The notes: a model not told the origin generated them from the letters alone. Counted from the stretch's first letter, positions 1-8,613 are shown. The stretch: 11,314 bases of DNA from Prevotella sp. UBA1395 (GCA_002305235.1 DBQL01000080.1:41870-53183), one strand, 5' to 3'. Translations and numbers: made by a program.

Positions 1-1687
1 GCACATCATCATAGACCACTTGGGTGTTCCACGAGCCCACTCCGACCCGTGCCCCATCATAATCCGGCAGAACAGAGTTTCCTGTCTCTGTCCACAACAG
101 GTTCTGCTTGCCAAGGTTGTTGCCCAGCAACTTCTGCACATAATAAGAGGGTGTCACAAAATGGTTGGCGGCATTGAAATGGATCATGTCATACGCCCAC
201 GTCGGGTCAGACTCATGGGTGAATATCGGTGCGAAAGATGCCATTCGGCACACATCGCTGTTGCGTTCCATGCCCAACATATAGATTGCCTCACCCAACG
301 CGCTGTTCATATTGCCGTATCGGCCATAGTTTCCGCCATTGGCGGCATACTCTCCATTGTAAACACCGATGCTGCGAGAATAATTGTCGTATTTGTTATA
401 ATTGGCGCGCATCCATTCGAATGAGCGATAATAGTGTTCGTCCACAAGTTCCACGGGGTAGTCGTTGCGCCATGTGGGATTGTCGGTGCCCCATGCTTCT
501 ACGTTTCCTATACACACCATCTCCGGATATTTCGCCTTGATCGCCGTATAGAACATATTGTAACGCTCAGCATATTGGTCACTCTGTGCGCCATTTCCCG
601 CCTGATAGTTCTCATTGCCAATCTCGATGAACTTCAGGTGATACGGTTCGGGGTGTCCGTTGGCGATGCGCTTGGCCCCCCACTCCGTCGTGGCATCGCC
701 ATTGGCATACTCTATGGCATCAAGGGCATCCTGCACCAATGCCTCGGTCTCGTCCAAGGAAAAAGTAAATCCATGACCGAGCCCCACGTTGACCACGAAC
801 AAAGGCGCGGCCCCAAGGTCTTCGCAGAGTTGAAGATATTCGTCGTATCCGAGTCCGTCGGATGAGAAATAGTGCCAGTTTTGATTCAGATGACCGGGAC
901 GCTCCTCAATGGGACCAATGGTCTTCTTCCACTGAAAGGCGTTGTCATACGATCCCTCCCCTTCCACGTAACATCCTCCGGGGAAGCGCAGGAACGAAGG
1001 TTTCGTATCGGCCAACAACTGCGCCAAGTCGGGGCGCAGACCGTTATTTCTGTTTTTCCAAGTATAAGGAAACAGCGATACCATGTCCAATGACAGTTGT
1101 CCCGAGACATCTGCAAGGATCACAAGGCTGCCTCTCGGGTCAGAACCCGTGGCCTTGATGGTCGCCGTAAGTTTGTTCCAATCTGTATCAGTAATCGTTC
1201 CCGAGAGTGTGGCCTCTCCGAGAATCTCCGTACCGTCCTCACTACGGAGTTGTGCTTTCAGGTGATTATTAAATATGGTGGCACCCTTGGCCCATAAGGT
1301 CAGGGTATATGTGGAATCGGTCTTGATGCCCATTCCCCAGTATCCGCCATTGCGCACACCCATCGGGTTTGCGGTCGTAGCCCCCGAGGTTGTCATTTTC
1401 AGCGCGGTGTGCTGAACCGTGTTCATCAGGTCTGCAGTCTGCAAACCCAGTGTTGCGCCATTGAATGTAGTCCAAGCGTCGAGGCCCTGTTCAAACGATC
1501 GGTTCTTCACCAATTCGGCATAAAGACCACCCTCTCCCGCGTGGTTGATCTCCTCAAAAAAGAGTCCGTATTGATAGTCGCTGATCATCGGACCTCGACG
1601 GGTAGCATCGAGATTCATGACAGTCTGACCGGATACTGAGATAACGGTTGCAGTGAATAAAGCGGAGAACAGGTTGCGCTGTAACAT
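1..1687 (-). CDS. GH51 alpha-L-arabinofuranosidase, secreted (3'-truncated by window edge)
   Basis: Seen: an open frame from ATG at 1687 that runs off the left edge after 562 codons. Residues 1-20 form a signal peptide (cleavage probably VSG|QT, no lipobox). Residues ~25-55 carry the GH51 opening signature with GLFFEEINHAGEGGLYAEL and NRSFE. Residues ~60-215 look like an inserted CBM4_9-type beta-sandwich. The catalytic barrel follows, with LRFPGG at ~233-238, IGNEN with Glu359 as likely acid/base, and GEYA with Glu446 as likely nucleophile. The frame leaves the window just after WNTQVVYDD, where a C-terminal beta domain normally begins, so perhaps 100-300 residues are missing. Known of the family: hydrolysis of terminal alpha-L-arabinofuranosyl groups from arabinan, arabinoxylan or arabinogalactan. 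Inferred: periplasmic or surface location. It starts 97 bp after the stop of the 1189-residue protein gene, beyond a strong terminator, so it probably has its own promoter or relies on readthrough; I see no clear TAnnTTTG box in the gap. Confidence 0.93.
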   Translation of the reverse strand, partial: MLQRNLFSALFTATVISVSGQTVMNLDATRRGPMISDYQYGLFFEEINHAGEGGLYAELVKNRSFEQGLDAWTTFNGATLGLQTADLMNTVQHTALKMTTSGATTANPMGVRNGGYWGMGIKTDSTYTLTLWAKGATIFNNHLKAQLRSEDGTEILGEATLSGTITDTDWNKLTATIKATGSDPRGSLVILADVSGQLSLDMVSLFPYTWKNRNNGLRPDLAQLLADTKPSFLRFPGGCYVEGEGSYDNAFQWKKTIGPIEERPGHLNQNWHYFSSDGLGYDEYLQLCEDLGAAPLFVVNVGLGHGFTFSLDETEALVQDALDAIEYANGDATTEWGAKRIANGHPEPYHLKFIEIGNENYQAGNGAQSDQYAERYNMFYTAIKAKYPEMVCIGNVEAWGTDNPTWRNDYPVELVDEHYYRSFEWMRANYNKYDNYSRSIGVYNGEYAANGGNYGRYGNMNSALGEAIYMLGMERNSDVCRMASFAPIFTHESDPTWAYDMIHFNAANHFVTPSYYVQKLLGNNLGKQNLLWTETGNSVLPDYDGARVGVGSWNTQVVYDDV

Positions 1688-1725
1688 TCTGTAAGCTAAT
1701 TGTTGTTTTGAAAGAAAAAGGAGAT

Positions 1726-1754
1726 CCGGAGACAGGTTTTTCTCCTGTCTCCGG
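1726..1754 (-). terminator. Rho-independent terminator of the 1189-residue protein gene
   Basis: A perfect 11-bp inverted repeat (CCGGAGACAGG at 1726-1736, CCTGTCTCCGG at 1744-1754) encloses a 7-nt loop. On the minus strand the stem is followed within a few bases by a T-rich stretch (CCTTTTTCTTTC). It lies 31 bp after the stop codon of the gene ending at 1785 and ~40 bp before the GH51 start, which fits termination of the upstream gene. The T tract is not directly abutting the stem, so some readthrough into GH51 is possible. Confidence 0.8.
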
Positions 1755-1784
1755 CTCTCATATAGAGAATGAGGAAAGTGAATT

Positions 1785-4700
1785 TTACTTCACGATCACC
1801 TTTCTTACCTTTGCAGATCCGTCGGCCAAAGTCACCTTCACAATGTTGATGCCCTTGGTCAAGCTGTTCTTCTTCTCACCATTGATACCGAAGTATTCCA
1901 CCTTGGCAACAGCAGCCTCAGCAGTCTGCACATCCTCAATGCCGGTGTAGTCGCCGGTCTCGGTCAGCGTACTGTTCGGACCATAGTAAGTCAGTGTGAA
2001 GTTGTCCATGATCACCCAGTCAGTAGCCACGGTCTTGTCCTGACGGATACCGAGTGTGAGTTTGCCGTTGGTAACCTTCACGATAACCTCGTTCTGGTAG
2101 CCTCCGTCGAGGAAGTATGCGCTTGCGGCCACCATCGTATTGGGAACATACTTGTCAGTGTTTGTGATGTTCGTGGTACCGGTGTAACCCAAGTCAACCG
2201 TAGCACCGGAAGCGAGGAGCTTCAACGGCGTTCTCATCGTGTCGGCCTCAGACACGGCATAGATGTAAGCATTGCCTGCAAGTTCGTTGGCGATGAAGTG
2301 CTCATAATCCTGATCGGCACTTCCAAAGCGATAGAACGCGTTGGCAGTCACCTTGTATGTACCGTTGGGCAGGTTCTCGATGGTCTGATTCAGGTTGAAG
2401 GTCTTGTTATAGAACTCAACCAAGAGTGCGCCCTTCTGGGTATCATCGTTACCGAAGTTGTAACCAGTGGCGTTCCAGCCCTCGATAGAGTTGGCACCAT
2501 CCTTCTCGAACGACGGAGTCTTGAGAACGCTGGTCATGTCTACGGGGTTAGCGTCGGATGCAGAAGCAGCCTCGGCCGGGATAGCCAGCTTGCTGATCAT
2601 CGCTGAAACCTGAGCGATGAAACCGGTAGCTTGCGCGTTCTCCATCGTGTTGCCGGCAAGACCGTTCTCGATGTTCTCGAGCAAGAGGGCACCCTCATCC
2701 TTGGTGCTTTGAAGTGCTGTCGAGCTGATGAGGGCAGCTGTCAGTTCCTCCTTCTTGAGCTCAAGGCTCTTGAACAGGGTGGCAGAAGCTTTGATCGAGT
2801 CGTTGTTGTTCAGAATATTGACAAGAGCGTCAAACATCACCTTACCGTCTGTCTGTGCCATAGCGCTGTTAGCTTCGTCGATGGCTTTCTGCGCGTCGGC
2901 AGTCACCGTTGCACCAATCTTGCCGGCAGAAGCCAGGCTGGCGTTGATGTTATCGATGGCCTGCTGGAGCAAGGGCTTCACCACTGTGGCATTGGTGCCT
3001 TGGAAGATCATCTGGAAGTTGTCCCAGATGGCCCAGCTGTCACCCAGCTGGTTGGTCGCGCCTTTCACACCCACACGCAGCACGTCACCAGTACGCGCTA
3101 CAACGCCGTATGAAGACACCTTGTACAAACCGTTTTGGAATGCGATGGCACTGTTGCCCATGTCATTGGGATACCAATAGGTGCTGTCCGGGTTGATATA
3201 CGGTACAAGGTCTCCGGAGTTCTGGTACAGTTCGCCCACGCCGTTGCCCGAATAAGCCACGTGCTCATCGAACACGCTCTTGAAGTGTGTAGAGTTGTTG
3301 TTCACATAGATGCTCACCACGTCGTTGTTAGCCGTGCCATTGGTATAAGCTGTCCAAGCGTTGGCACCACGGCCGTAGCGGTAGAAGCCCTGCACAGAAA
3401 GCTGGTACACGCCGATAGGCGCACCCTTCACCTCCTGATAGATATCGAAGTCAGAGTTGTTCCAAGCCTCGTAGCACTTGTTGGTCGATGTACCTCCATA
3501 AGCCACGTTGCCACCCGATGCAGCTTTCTTGATCCATCCGTTGGTAGCCTCGAAGTTGGCGTTCACGAGATATTTGTCAGAAACGTCAGTGCCCTCGGTG
3601 ATACCGTTCTTCAGCGCGTTGTCAATCATCAGGAGTACCTTTTGAGTCTCGGCCTTCACCTCTTCGGTGGTCAGCGTGGCGGCATTGAGAATATCCTCAG
3701 ACTCAAGGTCGCAGTAGTCGGCCAAGAGGTCCTTGTCTGAACCCACGATCTTGGGATCGTTGGCCACGGTCTTACCCTTGGTGATAGCTGCCTGATAATC
3801 CTTCCATGCGATGATGTTTGAATCTACGGCGAGCGACTCTGTCTCGATGAGATTCACGGCATCGACCACGTCCTGCTTGGTGGAGGCCGAGGTCAAACCG
3901 GCAATCTTGTTGTTGTAAGCGTCGATCATTCCTTCGGTCACGATAGTACCGGCGGGCAGAGAAGAATAGTCTTTGGCTGTCTTCTTCACCTCGTCGAGCC
4001 ACATGGTGTAGGCATCGGCACCATTGCCATAGTAGGTCAGCTTCCAGTTATCGAACAAGGTCCAGTCGCTGCCAAGCTCTACGGTCTTTTTCAGGCCGAT
4101 ACGCATGTCACCGTCTTCGGTGGCGAAGATCAGCTTATTATTGCCATAGAGGCCTGCCTTGAAGTATTCGGCGGCAGAAGCCATGTTGTTGGGCACATAA
4201 TAGGTAGTGCCATCCACGGTGAGACTGGTCTCACCCGATGCCAATGGATTGGTCTGTGCGTCAACAAAGTTATTGAGCAGGTTAGCGTTCAGACTATCCT
4301 TGCCGGCCTTGGCATAGAGTTTCGCATTGTTGTTGGTGTTGTCCTTGAAGTTCTGATAAGACGCAGCCGTAGTACCTGCACGATAGAATGCGCTCAGGCT
4401 CACGGCATACACACCGCGTGGTGCACCCTTGATGTCTTGATAATAGTCAAAGGTCTTGTTGTAGAACTCAGCATCCGTGTAAGACTGGAAAGCGGGGGCT
4501 GTTCCACTCCAACCGGTGTTCGCATTGGAGTCATAGCTGGGGTTTACAATCAGAGAGGTCTTATCCAGCGGCGCAGATACAGAAGCACTATTCTCCTCGG
4601 CCTTGGCCAAGGCTTCTTTCACTGCCGCGATGGCTGCGGTAAGTTCTTCCTTGGTAGAGCCTTCGTTGAGATAAACGGTTTCTTGCGCAGACACATCCAG

Positions 4701-5354
4701 ACCCTTGCCCTTGGCCTCGTCGAGCAATGCCTTCAGCGATTGGGCCGTGGTATACAGGTCGAGCACACCGGCGTATGTAGCGGCATCGGCCACACTGACA
4801 AAATACCACTTCACCAATCCGTCGGCAACGGGAAGATTCCAGAACAGACGGGTGTTGGTAGTAGCCTCTGCCGTCTTCAAACCGAGATACATGTCGGGAT
4901 AGGTTGCCGAGTTATACACGGCGTTGCCTGCACCCACAGACAGGTAGTAGATTTCGTCGCCCTGCGGATGGAGTGCCCAAAGCGTATCGGCCTGCTTGTT
5001 CCAGTCTACCCATACATCGCCATTGGCAGCAGCCCATGTCATGAGGATCGTCTTCTTGGTCTCTACCGAGTCCTTGAGAATGACTGACTGGTTGTCCCAT
5101 GTGCCCGTCTCATCAAGGTGCTTCGTAATCCACACTTTGTAACCGGCTTCACCGACACTACCACGGGTATTCCAATCATTGGCACCCTTGAAGAACTGCT
5201 TCGCGTCGACGTTGTACATATACATAGCCGTTCCAAACTGCAATGCAGACTTTTGGGGAACAGGTTTCTGGCGTACTCCGTCAACTACTGTTGCAAATAC
5301 ACTATTACCGGCAAGCAGTAACGTGCTCATGAAAAGTAGTTTTGTTAACTTCAT
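1785..5354 (-). CDS. Large exported three-repeat protein with T9SS-like C-terminal sorting tail
   Basis: I do not recognise a named gene. The 1189-residue product has a signal peptide (1-21, SVFA|TVV). Residues ~38-195 form a domain opening with MYMYNVDAKQFF and GANDWNTR, resembling beta-trefoil-like N-terminal modules of other Bacteroidota surface proteins. Three related beta-rich modules follow at ~262-443, ~591-787 and ~940-1126. Each has EFYNKTF/EAWNNSDF, then a G-x-Y-x-x-(S/T)-x-x-(A/G)-F-Y-R segment, then (V/Y)PN(D/N/T)M, and ends with DW-(T/V)-(L/I)-x-DN(W/F). Helical, Ala/Lys/Glu-rich linkers at ~205-256, ~448-585 and ~792-925 resemble FIVAR-type spacers. The final ~40 residues (KVEYFGINGEKK ... 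KGINIVKV ... VRKVIVK) look like a type A T9SS sorting domain. Inferred: a surface-attached or released adhesin or glycan-binding protein; no catalytic motif is visible. Its neighbour GH51 suggests a polysaccharide context, but a terminator separates them. Confidence 0.88.
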   Translation of the reverse strand: MKLTKLLFMSTLLLAGNSVFATVVDGVRQKPVPQKSALQFGTAMYMYNVDAKQFFKGANDWNTRGSVGEAGYKVWITKHLDETGTWDNQSVILKDSVETKKTILMTWAAANGDVWVDWNKQADTLWALHPQGDEIYYLSVGAGNAVYNSATYPDMYLGLKTAEATTNTRLFWNLPVADGLVKWYFVSVADAATYAGVLDLYTTAQSLKALLDEAKGKGLDVSAQETVYLNEGSTKEELTAAIAAVKEALAKAEENSASVSAPLDKTSLIVNPSYDSNANTGWSGTAPAFQSYTDAEFYNKTFDYYQDIKGAPRGVYAVSLSAFYRAGTTAASYQNFKDNTNNNAKLYAKAGKDSLNANLLNNFVDAQTNPLASGETSLTVDGTTYYVPNNMASAAEYFKAGLYGNNKLIFATEDGDMRIGLKKTVELGSDWTLFDNWKLTYYGNGADAYTMWLDEVKKTAKDYSSLPAGTIVTEGMIDAYNNKIAGLTSASTKQDVVDAVNLIETESLAVDSNIIAWKDYQAAITKGKTVANDPKIVGSDKDLLADYCDLESEDILNAATLTTEEVKAETQKVLLMIDNALKNGITEGTDVSDKYLVNANFEATNGWIKKAASGGNVAYGGTSTNKCYEAWNNSDFDIYQEVKGAPIGVYQLSVQGFYRYGRGANAWTAYTNGTANNDVVSIYVNNNSTHFKSVFDEHVAYSGNGVGELYQNSGDLVPYINPDSTYWYPNDMGNSAIAFQNGLYKVSSYGVVARTGDVLRVGVKGATNQLGDSWAIWDNFQMIFQGTNATVVKPLLQQAIDNINASLASAGKIGATVTADAQKAIDEANSAMAQTDGKVMFDALVNILNNNDSIKASATLFKSLELKKEELTAALISSTALQSTKDEGALLLENIENGLAGNTMENAQATGFIAQVSAMISKLAIPAEAASASDANPVDMTSVLKTPSFEKDGANSIEGWNATGYNFGNDDTQKGALLVEFYNKTFNLNQTIENLPNGTYKVTANAFYRFGSADQDYEHFIANELAGNAYIYAVSEADTMRTPLKLLASGATVDLGYTGTTNITNTDKYVPNTMVAASAYFLDGGYQNEVIVKVTNGKLTLGIRQDKTVATDWVIMDNFTLTYYGPNSTLTETGDYTGIEDVQTAEAAVAKVEYFGINGEKKNSLTKGINIVKVTLADGSAKVRKVIVK

Positions 5355-5449
5355 AAAGCAAGAATTATTAGTTAAAAAAAAGTATAAAATAATTTGAGAT
5401 GGTTATTCTCGAATTTAGGTTTAACGTTTTTATGTTGATACTTCGGGTA

Positions 5450-5457
5450 CAAATATA
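5450..5457 (-). promoter_or_regulatory. Candidate -7 promoter box (TATATTTG) of the 1189-residue protein gene
   Basis: The minus strand reads TATATTTG here, a full match to the Bacteroidota -7 consensus TAnnTTTG. It sits in an AT-rich region ~95 nt upstream of the ATG at 5354, giving a predicted leader of ~85-90 nt. A matching -33 TTTG at the usual 19-21 nt spacing is not seen, so the call rests on the -7 box and position. Confidence 0.5.
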
Positions 5458-5789
5458 ACAAAAATTAGATGACCTTCATCATTTTTTATAGGCTTTTTTT
5501 TTGAAATTTGAAAAATAGTGCGTTTTTAACACTTTTTGGAAAGATTAGAAAGTAAAATAACACTTATAGTGGTTAAAAATGATGTGTTTGTCTTACAGAT
5601 TTAAGCATAAAACAAGCAGGATCTCCGATGGGGTATAACAAGCGCAAACAGCCTTGAAAATGTCATAAAAAAGTGATAGCGGGGCTTTCCCGGAATGACA
5701 GACAGACCATATATAATAATAGGTATAGGGGCCTGACAAGTAATGTCACGCCGACCGTTTGATCCGTTTTATGCCTCCGTCGCCTTGCG

Positions 5790-5822
5790 AAGTACGTTCC
5801 AAGAACGTTCTAAGTACGTATG
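5790..5822. repeat. Three-copy 11-bp tandem repeat with internal palindrome
   Basis: Three consecutive 11-bp units read AAGTACGTTCC, AAGAACGTTCT and AAGTACGTATG. The middle unit contains the perfect 10-bp palindrome AGAACGTTCT (5802-5811), and ACGTTC-CAA-GAACGT (5794-5808) is a second dyad. It begins 12 bp after the stop codon (5834) of the preceding minus-strand gene. It could be a 3'-end hairpin, a protein-binding array or a dispersed genomic repeat; its function is unknown. Confidence 0.7.
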
Positions 5823-5833
5823 TGTATCTTCCG

Positions 5834-7474
5834 TTACCTCCGTGTCATCCGTTGTAAGTCGTGTATGTCGCACATGCCGTTGCCTACTCGCGCATGGCAA
5901 GTCAATTTTTTTTTGAACAACGGTTTTCCGTCTCGCGTAAACCCGGCGACAGAGACTGTCAGATGGCGGGTGGTGGAATTGTTCTTGAACTTCACGCTCG
6001 CCTTGCCATCATGGTCAAGTTCAACGTTCGGCTTCCAACACAGCGTGCGGCGATAATCGGATCCGTCGATATCAGCCCCGGTAAGCTGCATCATTTGCTG
6101 ATAGTCCTCCTTGATGTTGTATGCTTGGAATGTGGTGTGTCGGTAGCCCTTGGGCATGGGAACTTCCGGCTTTGTATAGACAAAGATCGTGACATAGTCT
6201 CTGCCCTCAAACTGAGGCGCTGCTATAAACCGCTTCCAATCATCGCTTGCCGTAGAGATATATACCGATTTCACCTCACTGATGTCATAGGGTATATGAT
6301 AGTTTGTCGCTGCCAGTGGCCTGTCGTTGCTGCCGCTTTTGGGTGCGCGTCCCGTTAGGCTTGTCCCGCAGACAAACCAGTTGTTCACAATCCACATGAT
6401 TCCCCTGCCGCCATAAGACGGTCCGTCGCCATACAAGCTATGGTATGCGCTTGAGGCACGATACTCACCCGTTATGTTATCGAAGCCCTCAACCAACGGG
6501 TTCTTGGCTTTCAGCCACTCGACAAGCGTGGGTGCCTCCTTGCCTTCGTCGGCAAGCATGTCGCCGGCTTTGGCCATGTCATATCTGATAGACGCGTACT
6601 TCGCTCCCGAACTTTCCCGCTCCCAGAACTCACGCGGATTCTTCCATATACGTTTGGCGTTGACATCGACATGATCAAGCCAATGCGCACGCAAGTCCAT
6701 TGGAATGCTGTCGACATACGCCTTGTCTAATGTGAAATGAAAATCGGGAATGATTTGCCGTGCATCATCATTCATGCTTTGCCACGAAGGAGTGCCGACC
6801 TTGGGCGAGAAGTTTCGGTTCACCGTGATGTAATAACGCCTGTCCTTATCGTTAAGCGTGGTGTGCATGCTCATGTCCCAGTTGCCCGCGCAATCCGGCA
6901 CGGTAAAGACATAGAAACCCGTACTGTCGGTCGTCACGTCGCCAGACAGCCTGCTGCCCAAACTGCTGAACAAGTCTATCTTCAAGTTAGCCCCCGCCAC
7001 CTTGCTCCGTTTGTTGTATGCCTTCAGCTGTCCGTCTATGAGCAGTCCTTGCTCAACAGGAAAGGTTTTCTTCCACTGCGTGTTTCCCAATACCCGCTCC
7101 ACGTCGTATTTGCGCCAGCCTTGCACGAGCATCAGCAAATCTGCTGCCCTGCGGTGCTCCTCGTCATCGGCCTCGAGATAATATTCCGGATTGTGAATAT
7201 ACCCCCTTAGATCACTCGAAAGCAGATACCATGTCGCGGCATTATGGTTTTCGGCGGCAAGCTGCGTCTCGGCATCGCAGACAGCCAACGACACCGATGC
7301 CTGCCGCTCCGCACGGATGTCAAGCGTCATCTCCTTGTCGGGCCAAATGGTAGAATCGGCGATAGACACATGAACGTTGTCGCTCATGCCGCGAGGGTAA
7401 TTAAAAACCATGCGACTGCAAAGGATATCGCCCTCGTGATTGATCAGTGTCAGCTGTGAGCATCCGTCCGGCAT
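5834..7474 (-). CDS. Downstream part of frameshifted MG2/plug-type envelope protein
   Basis: This 546-residue frame continues the protein begun at 8478. Its first residues (MPDGCSQLTLINHEG ... SRMVFNY) match what should follow the upstream frame's LFSEK, so the ATG at 7474 is probably an internal codon rather than a true start. In order: an MG-like beta domain (~1-75); the family segment SSDLRGYIHNPEYYLEADDE (~86-105) followed by RRAADLLMLVQGWRKY; a carboxypeptidase-regulatory-like beta domain (~144-220); a plug-like region (~315-435) with GGRGIMWIVNN and SEVKSVYI; and a beta domain (~475-515) ending in SVAGFTRDGKP. It has no signal peptide of its own, so unless the two frames are joined the fragment would stay in the cytoplasm. 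The last ~23 residues after GKPLF follow an A9 tract (5906-5914) and look unlike the family end. With eight As a stop would come after three more residues. Confidence 0.75.
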   Translation of the reverse strand: MPDGCSQLTLINHEGDILCSRMVFNYPRGMSDNVHVSIADSTIWPDKEMTLDIRAERQASVSLAVCDAETQLAAENHNAATWYLLSSDLRGYIHNPEYYLEADDEEHRRAADLLMLVQGWRKYDVERVLGNTQWKKTFPVEQGLLIDGQLKAYNKRSKVAGANLKIDLFSSLGSRLSGDVTTDSTGFYVFTVPDCAGNWDMSMHTTLNDKDRRYYITVNRNFSPKVGTPSWQSMNDDARQIIPDFHFTLDKAYVDSIPMDLRAHWLDHVDVNAKRIWKNPREFWERESSGAKYASIRYDMAKAGDMLADEGKEAPTLVEWLKAKNPLVEGFDNITGEYRASSAYHSLYGDGPSYGGRGIMWIVNNWFVCGTSLTGRAPKSGSNDRPLAATNYHIPYDISEVKSVYISTASDDWKRFIAAPQFEGRDYVTIFVYTKPEVPMPKGYRHTTFQAYNIKEDYQQMMQLTGADIDGSDYRRTLCWKPNVELDHDGKASVKFKNNSTTRHLTVSVAGFTRDGKPLFKKKLTCHARVGNGMCDIHDLQRMTRR

Positions 7475-8478
7475 GTCTTTTCGGAGAAGAGGCGATGATA
7501 TACCAACCGCGCCTTGCCATTGTGTATGAGCAGCGTCTCTGTTTGCTGCCCTTGAAGGTCAGCAGACATGCCAACAGACCATGTTATCCGGTCTTTGCCC
7601 GTAGCGTCAACTGTCATGGCGTATCCCGAGGCGGCGGCCACCGGCAGGTCGAAGGTCTTAGTCTTGCCATTGGGCATGGTGAGACGCAGCCTTGCGACGG
7701 TCTTGCTTGGGACAAGCGAGAAGACACCGCGGCCATCGCGCAAGATGCTTACCGGCCCGTCTTCTCCGCCATTGCTCTCAAGCCAACCCGTGGCATGCAC
7801 GGGCTTGCCCCTGCCATCGGTAACCTCGAAAGCCACATTGCTTTTTACGCCATTGACCAAACCGCCGCCTTCAGGGAAGAAACGCACAAGATAGTGGGTG
7901 GAATCGCCAAGCGACGCATCACCCATGCCGCCATTGCTTGGGGCTGCAGCAGGGAATGACGGCTGCTCAAGAATCTTTCTTTCCGAATAGTCTCCATCGA
8001 CCGTAGGCCTCTTAAAGACGGGTATAACCCTTGAAAACACAAGGTCTTCGCCCCAGTTGAGCATATAGCGTGTATAGGCTCTCACTTGATAGAAGCCCGA
8101 CCGGGTATAGCGGCTCAGCAGAAACTGCCCGTTGGTCTGACCGTCTTCGACAAGGCTTTTTTCTGTTTCCACCACCTCTCCGGATGGATCGACAAGCTCT
8201 ACGTAGAGCACGCGGCTCAAACTGCCAAGACTGTCGTTGTCCGTACGAAACAAATAGGCTTTCCACCATAGTATCTCATTCAGATAATAGGCCGTATTGT
8301 CCAAATGCAAATACACTTTTTCTTGCGGATACCGAGCATTAAACCGATTGGCAGCCTCTACGGCACGCCGGCCAAAATCGTTTTGGGCCAAACAAAGGTG
8401 GGGGACCATGCACAATAGAAGCAAGGCCAACCTGATATGATTTCCGATTTTCATAAGGCCAAAATTTGATATATTCAT
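7450..8478 (-). CDS. Upstream part of frameshifted MG2/plug-type envelope protein
   Basis: A 342-residue frame. The signal peptide ends LCLA|QND. An internal Met at residue 9 (ATG at 8454) gives a more compact signal peptide and may be the real start, although AACGAGA just before the 8478 ATG is purine-rich. Residues ~50-156 are an MG2-like domain (YPQEKVYLHLDN, SRVLYVEL, GFYQVRAYTRYMLNW, VFSRVIPVF). Residues ~196-334 hold further macroglobulin-like beta modules (RFFPEGG, VAFEVTDGRGKPVHATGWLE). The natural sequence stops being family-like after LFSEK (residue 334); the last eight residues TCRTDAHS are out of frame. Joined to the frame at 7474 the protein would be ~880 residues, typical for these Bacteroidota MG2/TonB-plug proteins, whose role is not well defined (envelope or surface). 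It is either a recent pseudogene or a sequencing error. Confidence 0.75.
   Translation of the reverse strand: MNISNFGLMKIGNHIRLALLLLCMVPHLCLAQNDFGRRAVEAANRFNARYPQEKVYLHLDNTAYYLNEILWWKAYLFRTDNDSLGSLSRVLYVELVDPSGEVVETEKSLVEDGQTNGQFLLSRYTRSGFYQVRAYTRYMLNWGEDLVFSRVIPVFKRPTVDGDYSERKILEQPSFPAAAPSNGGMGDASLGDSTHYLVRFFPEGGGLVNGVKSNVAFEVTDGRGKPVHATGWLESNGGEDGPVSILRDGRGVFSLVPSKTVARLRLTMPNGKTKTFDLPVAAASGYAMTVDATGKDRITWSVGMSADLQGQQTETLLIHNGKARLVYHRLFSEKTCRTDAHS
7474..7482 (-). other. Frameshift site (-1) inside the MG2/plug protein gene
   Basis: The minus strand reads GAAAAGACATG. Reading GAA AAG ACA leads to a stop at 7450, while the family-like continuation MPDGCSQL lies one base back. A fifth A (GAA AAA GAC ATG) would restore E-K-D-M-P-D-G. 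The defect is thus best explained by loss of one base from a short A run. The sequence is not a classical X-XXY-YYZ slippery heptamer. Confidence 0.8.
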
Positions 8479-8613
8479 TCTCGTTCGCTGTGATCACCTT
8501 GGACGACTCGCAGATATGGATAGAGCTGTCTCGAAGTGATTCGTCTCATAAAAAAAAATCCACTTACCCTCATGGAGCATTGGGGTTTTTCCATCCGATG
8601 CCACATGTTAACG

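Larger units (their letters stand above)
5355..5833. other. Intergenic region (479 bp) between the two large minus-strand genes
   Basis: No credible gene. From the right: the 11-bp tandem repeat at 5790-5822; a small inverted repeat TGACA/TGTCA at 5734-5745; and a weak hairpin CGGG/CCCG (5680-5692) inside outer arms TGTCAT/ATGACA (5661-5666, 5695-5700). On the minus strand this weak hairpin is followed by six Ts (5672-5667), so it may be a poor terminator for the gene ending at 5834. The rest, roughly 5355-5600, is very AT-rich and holds the leader and promoter of the 1189-residue protein gene. Confidence 0.6.

Noticed and set aside
20..1639. Plus-strand open frames over the GH51 gene
   Set aside because: The minus strand reads through this whole stretch with GH51 catalytic motifs, so the plus frames are shadows.
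2298..5087. Several plus-strand open frames of 100-216 codons (for example 3135-3740 and 4437-5087)
   Set aside because: They lie entirely antisense to the 1189-residue gene, have odd Val/His/Arg-rich compositions and no recognisable family; they result from codon bias on the opposite strand.
1785..5354. Glycoside hydrolase or protease identity for the 1189-residue protein
   Set aside because: No catalytic signature is visible; only beta-rich modules, helical spacers and a sorting tail.
7474..7482. Programmed -1 ribosomal frameshift
   Set aside because: GAAAAG is not a classical slippery heptamer, no obvious stimulatory stem was identified downstream, and this family is not known for recoding; a simple indel or sequencing error is more likely.
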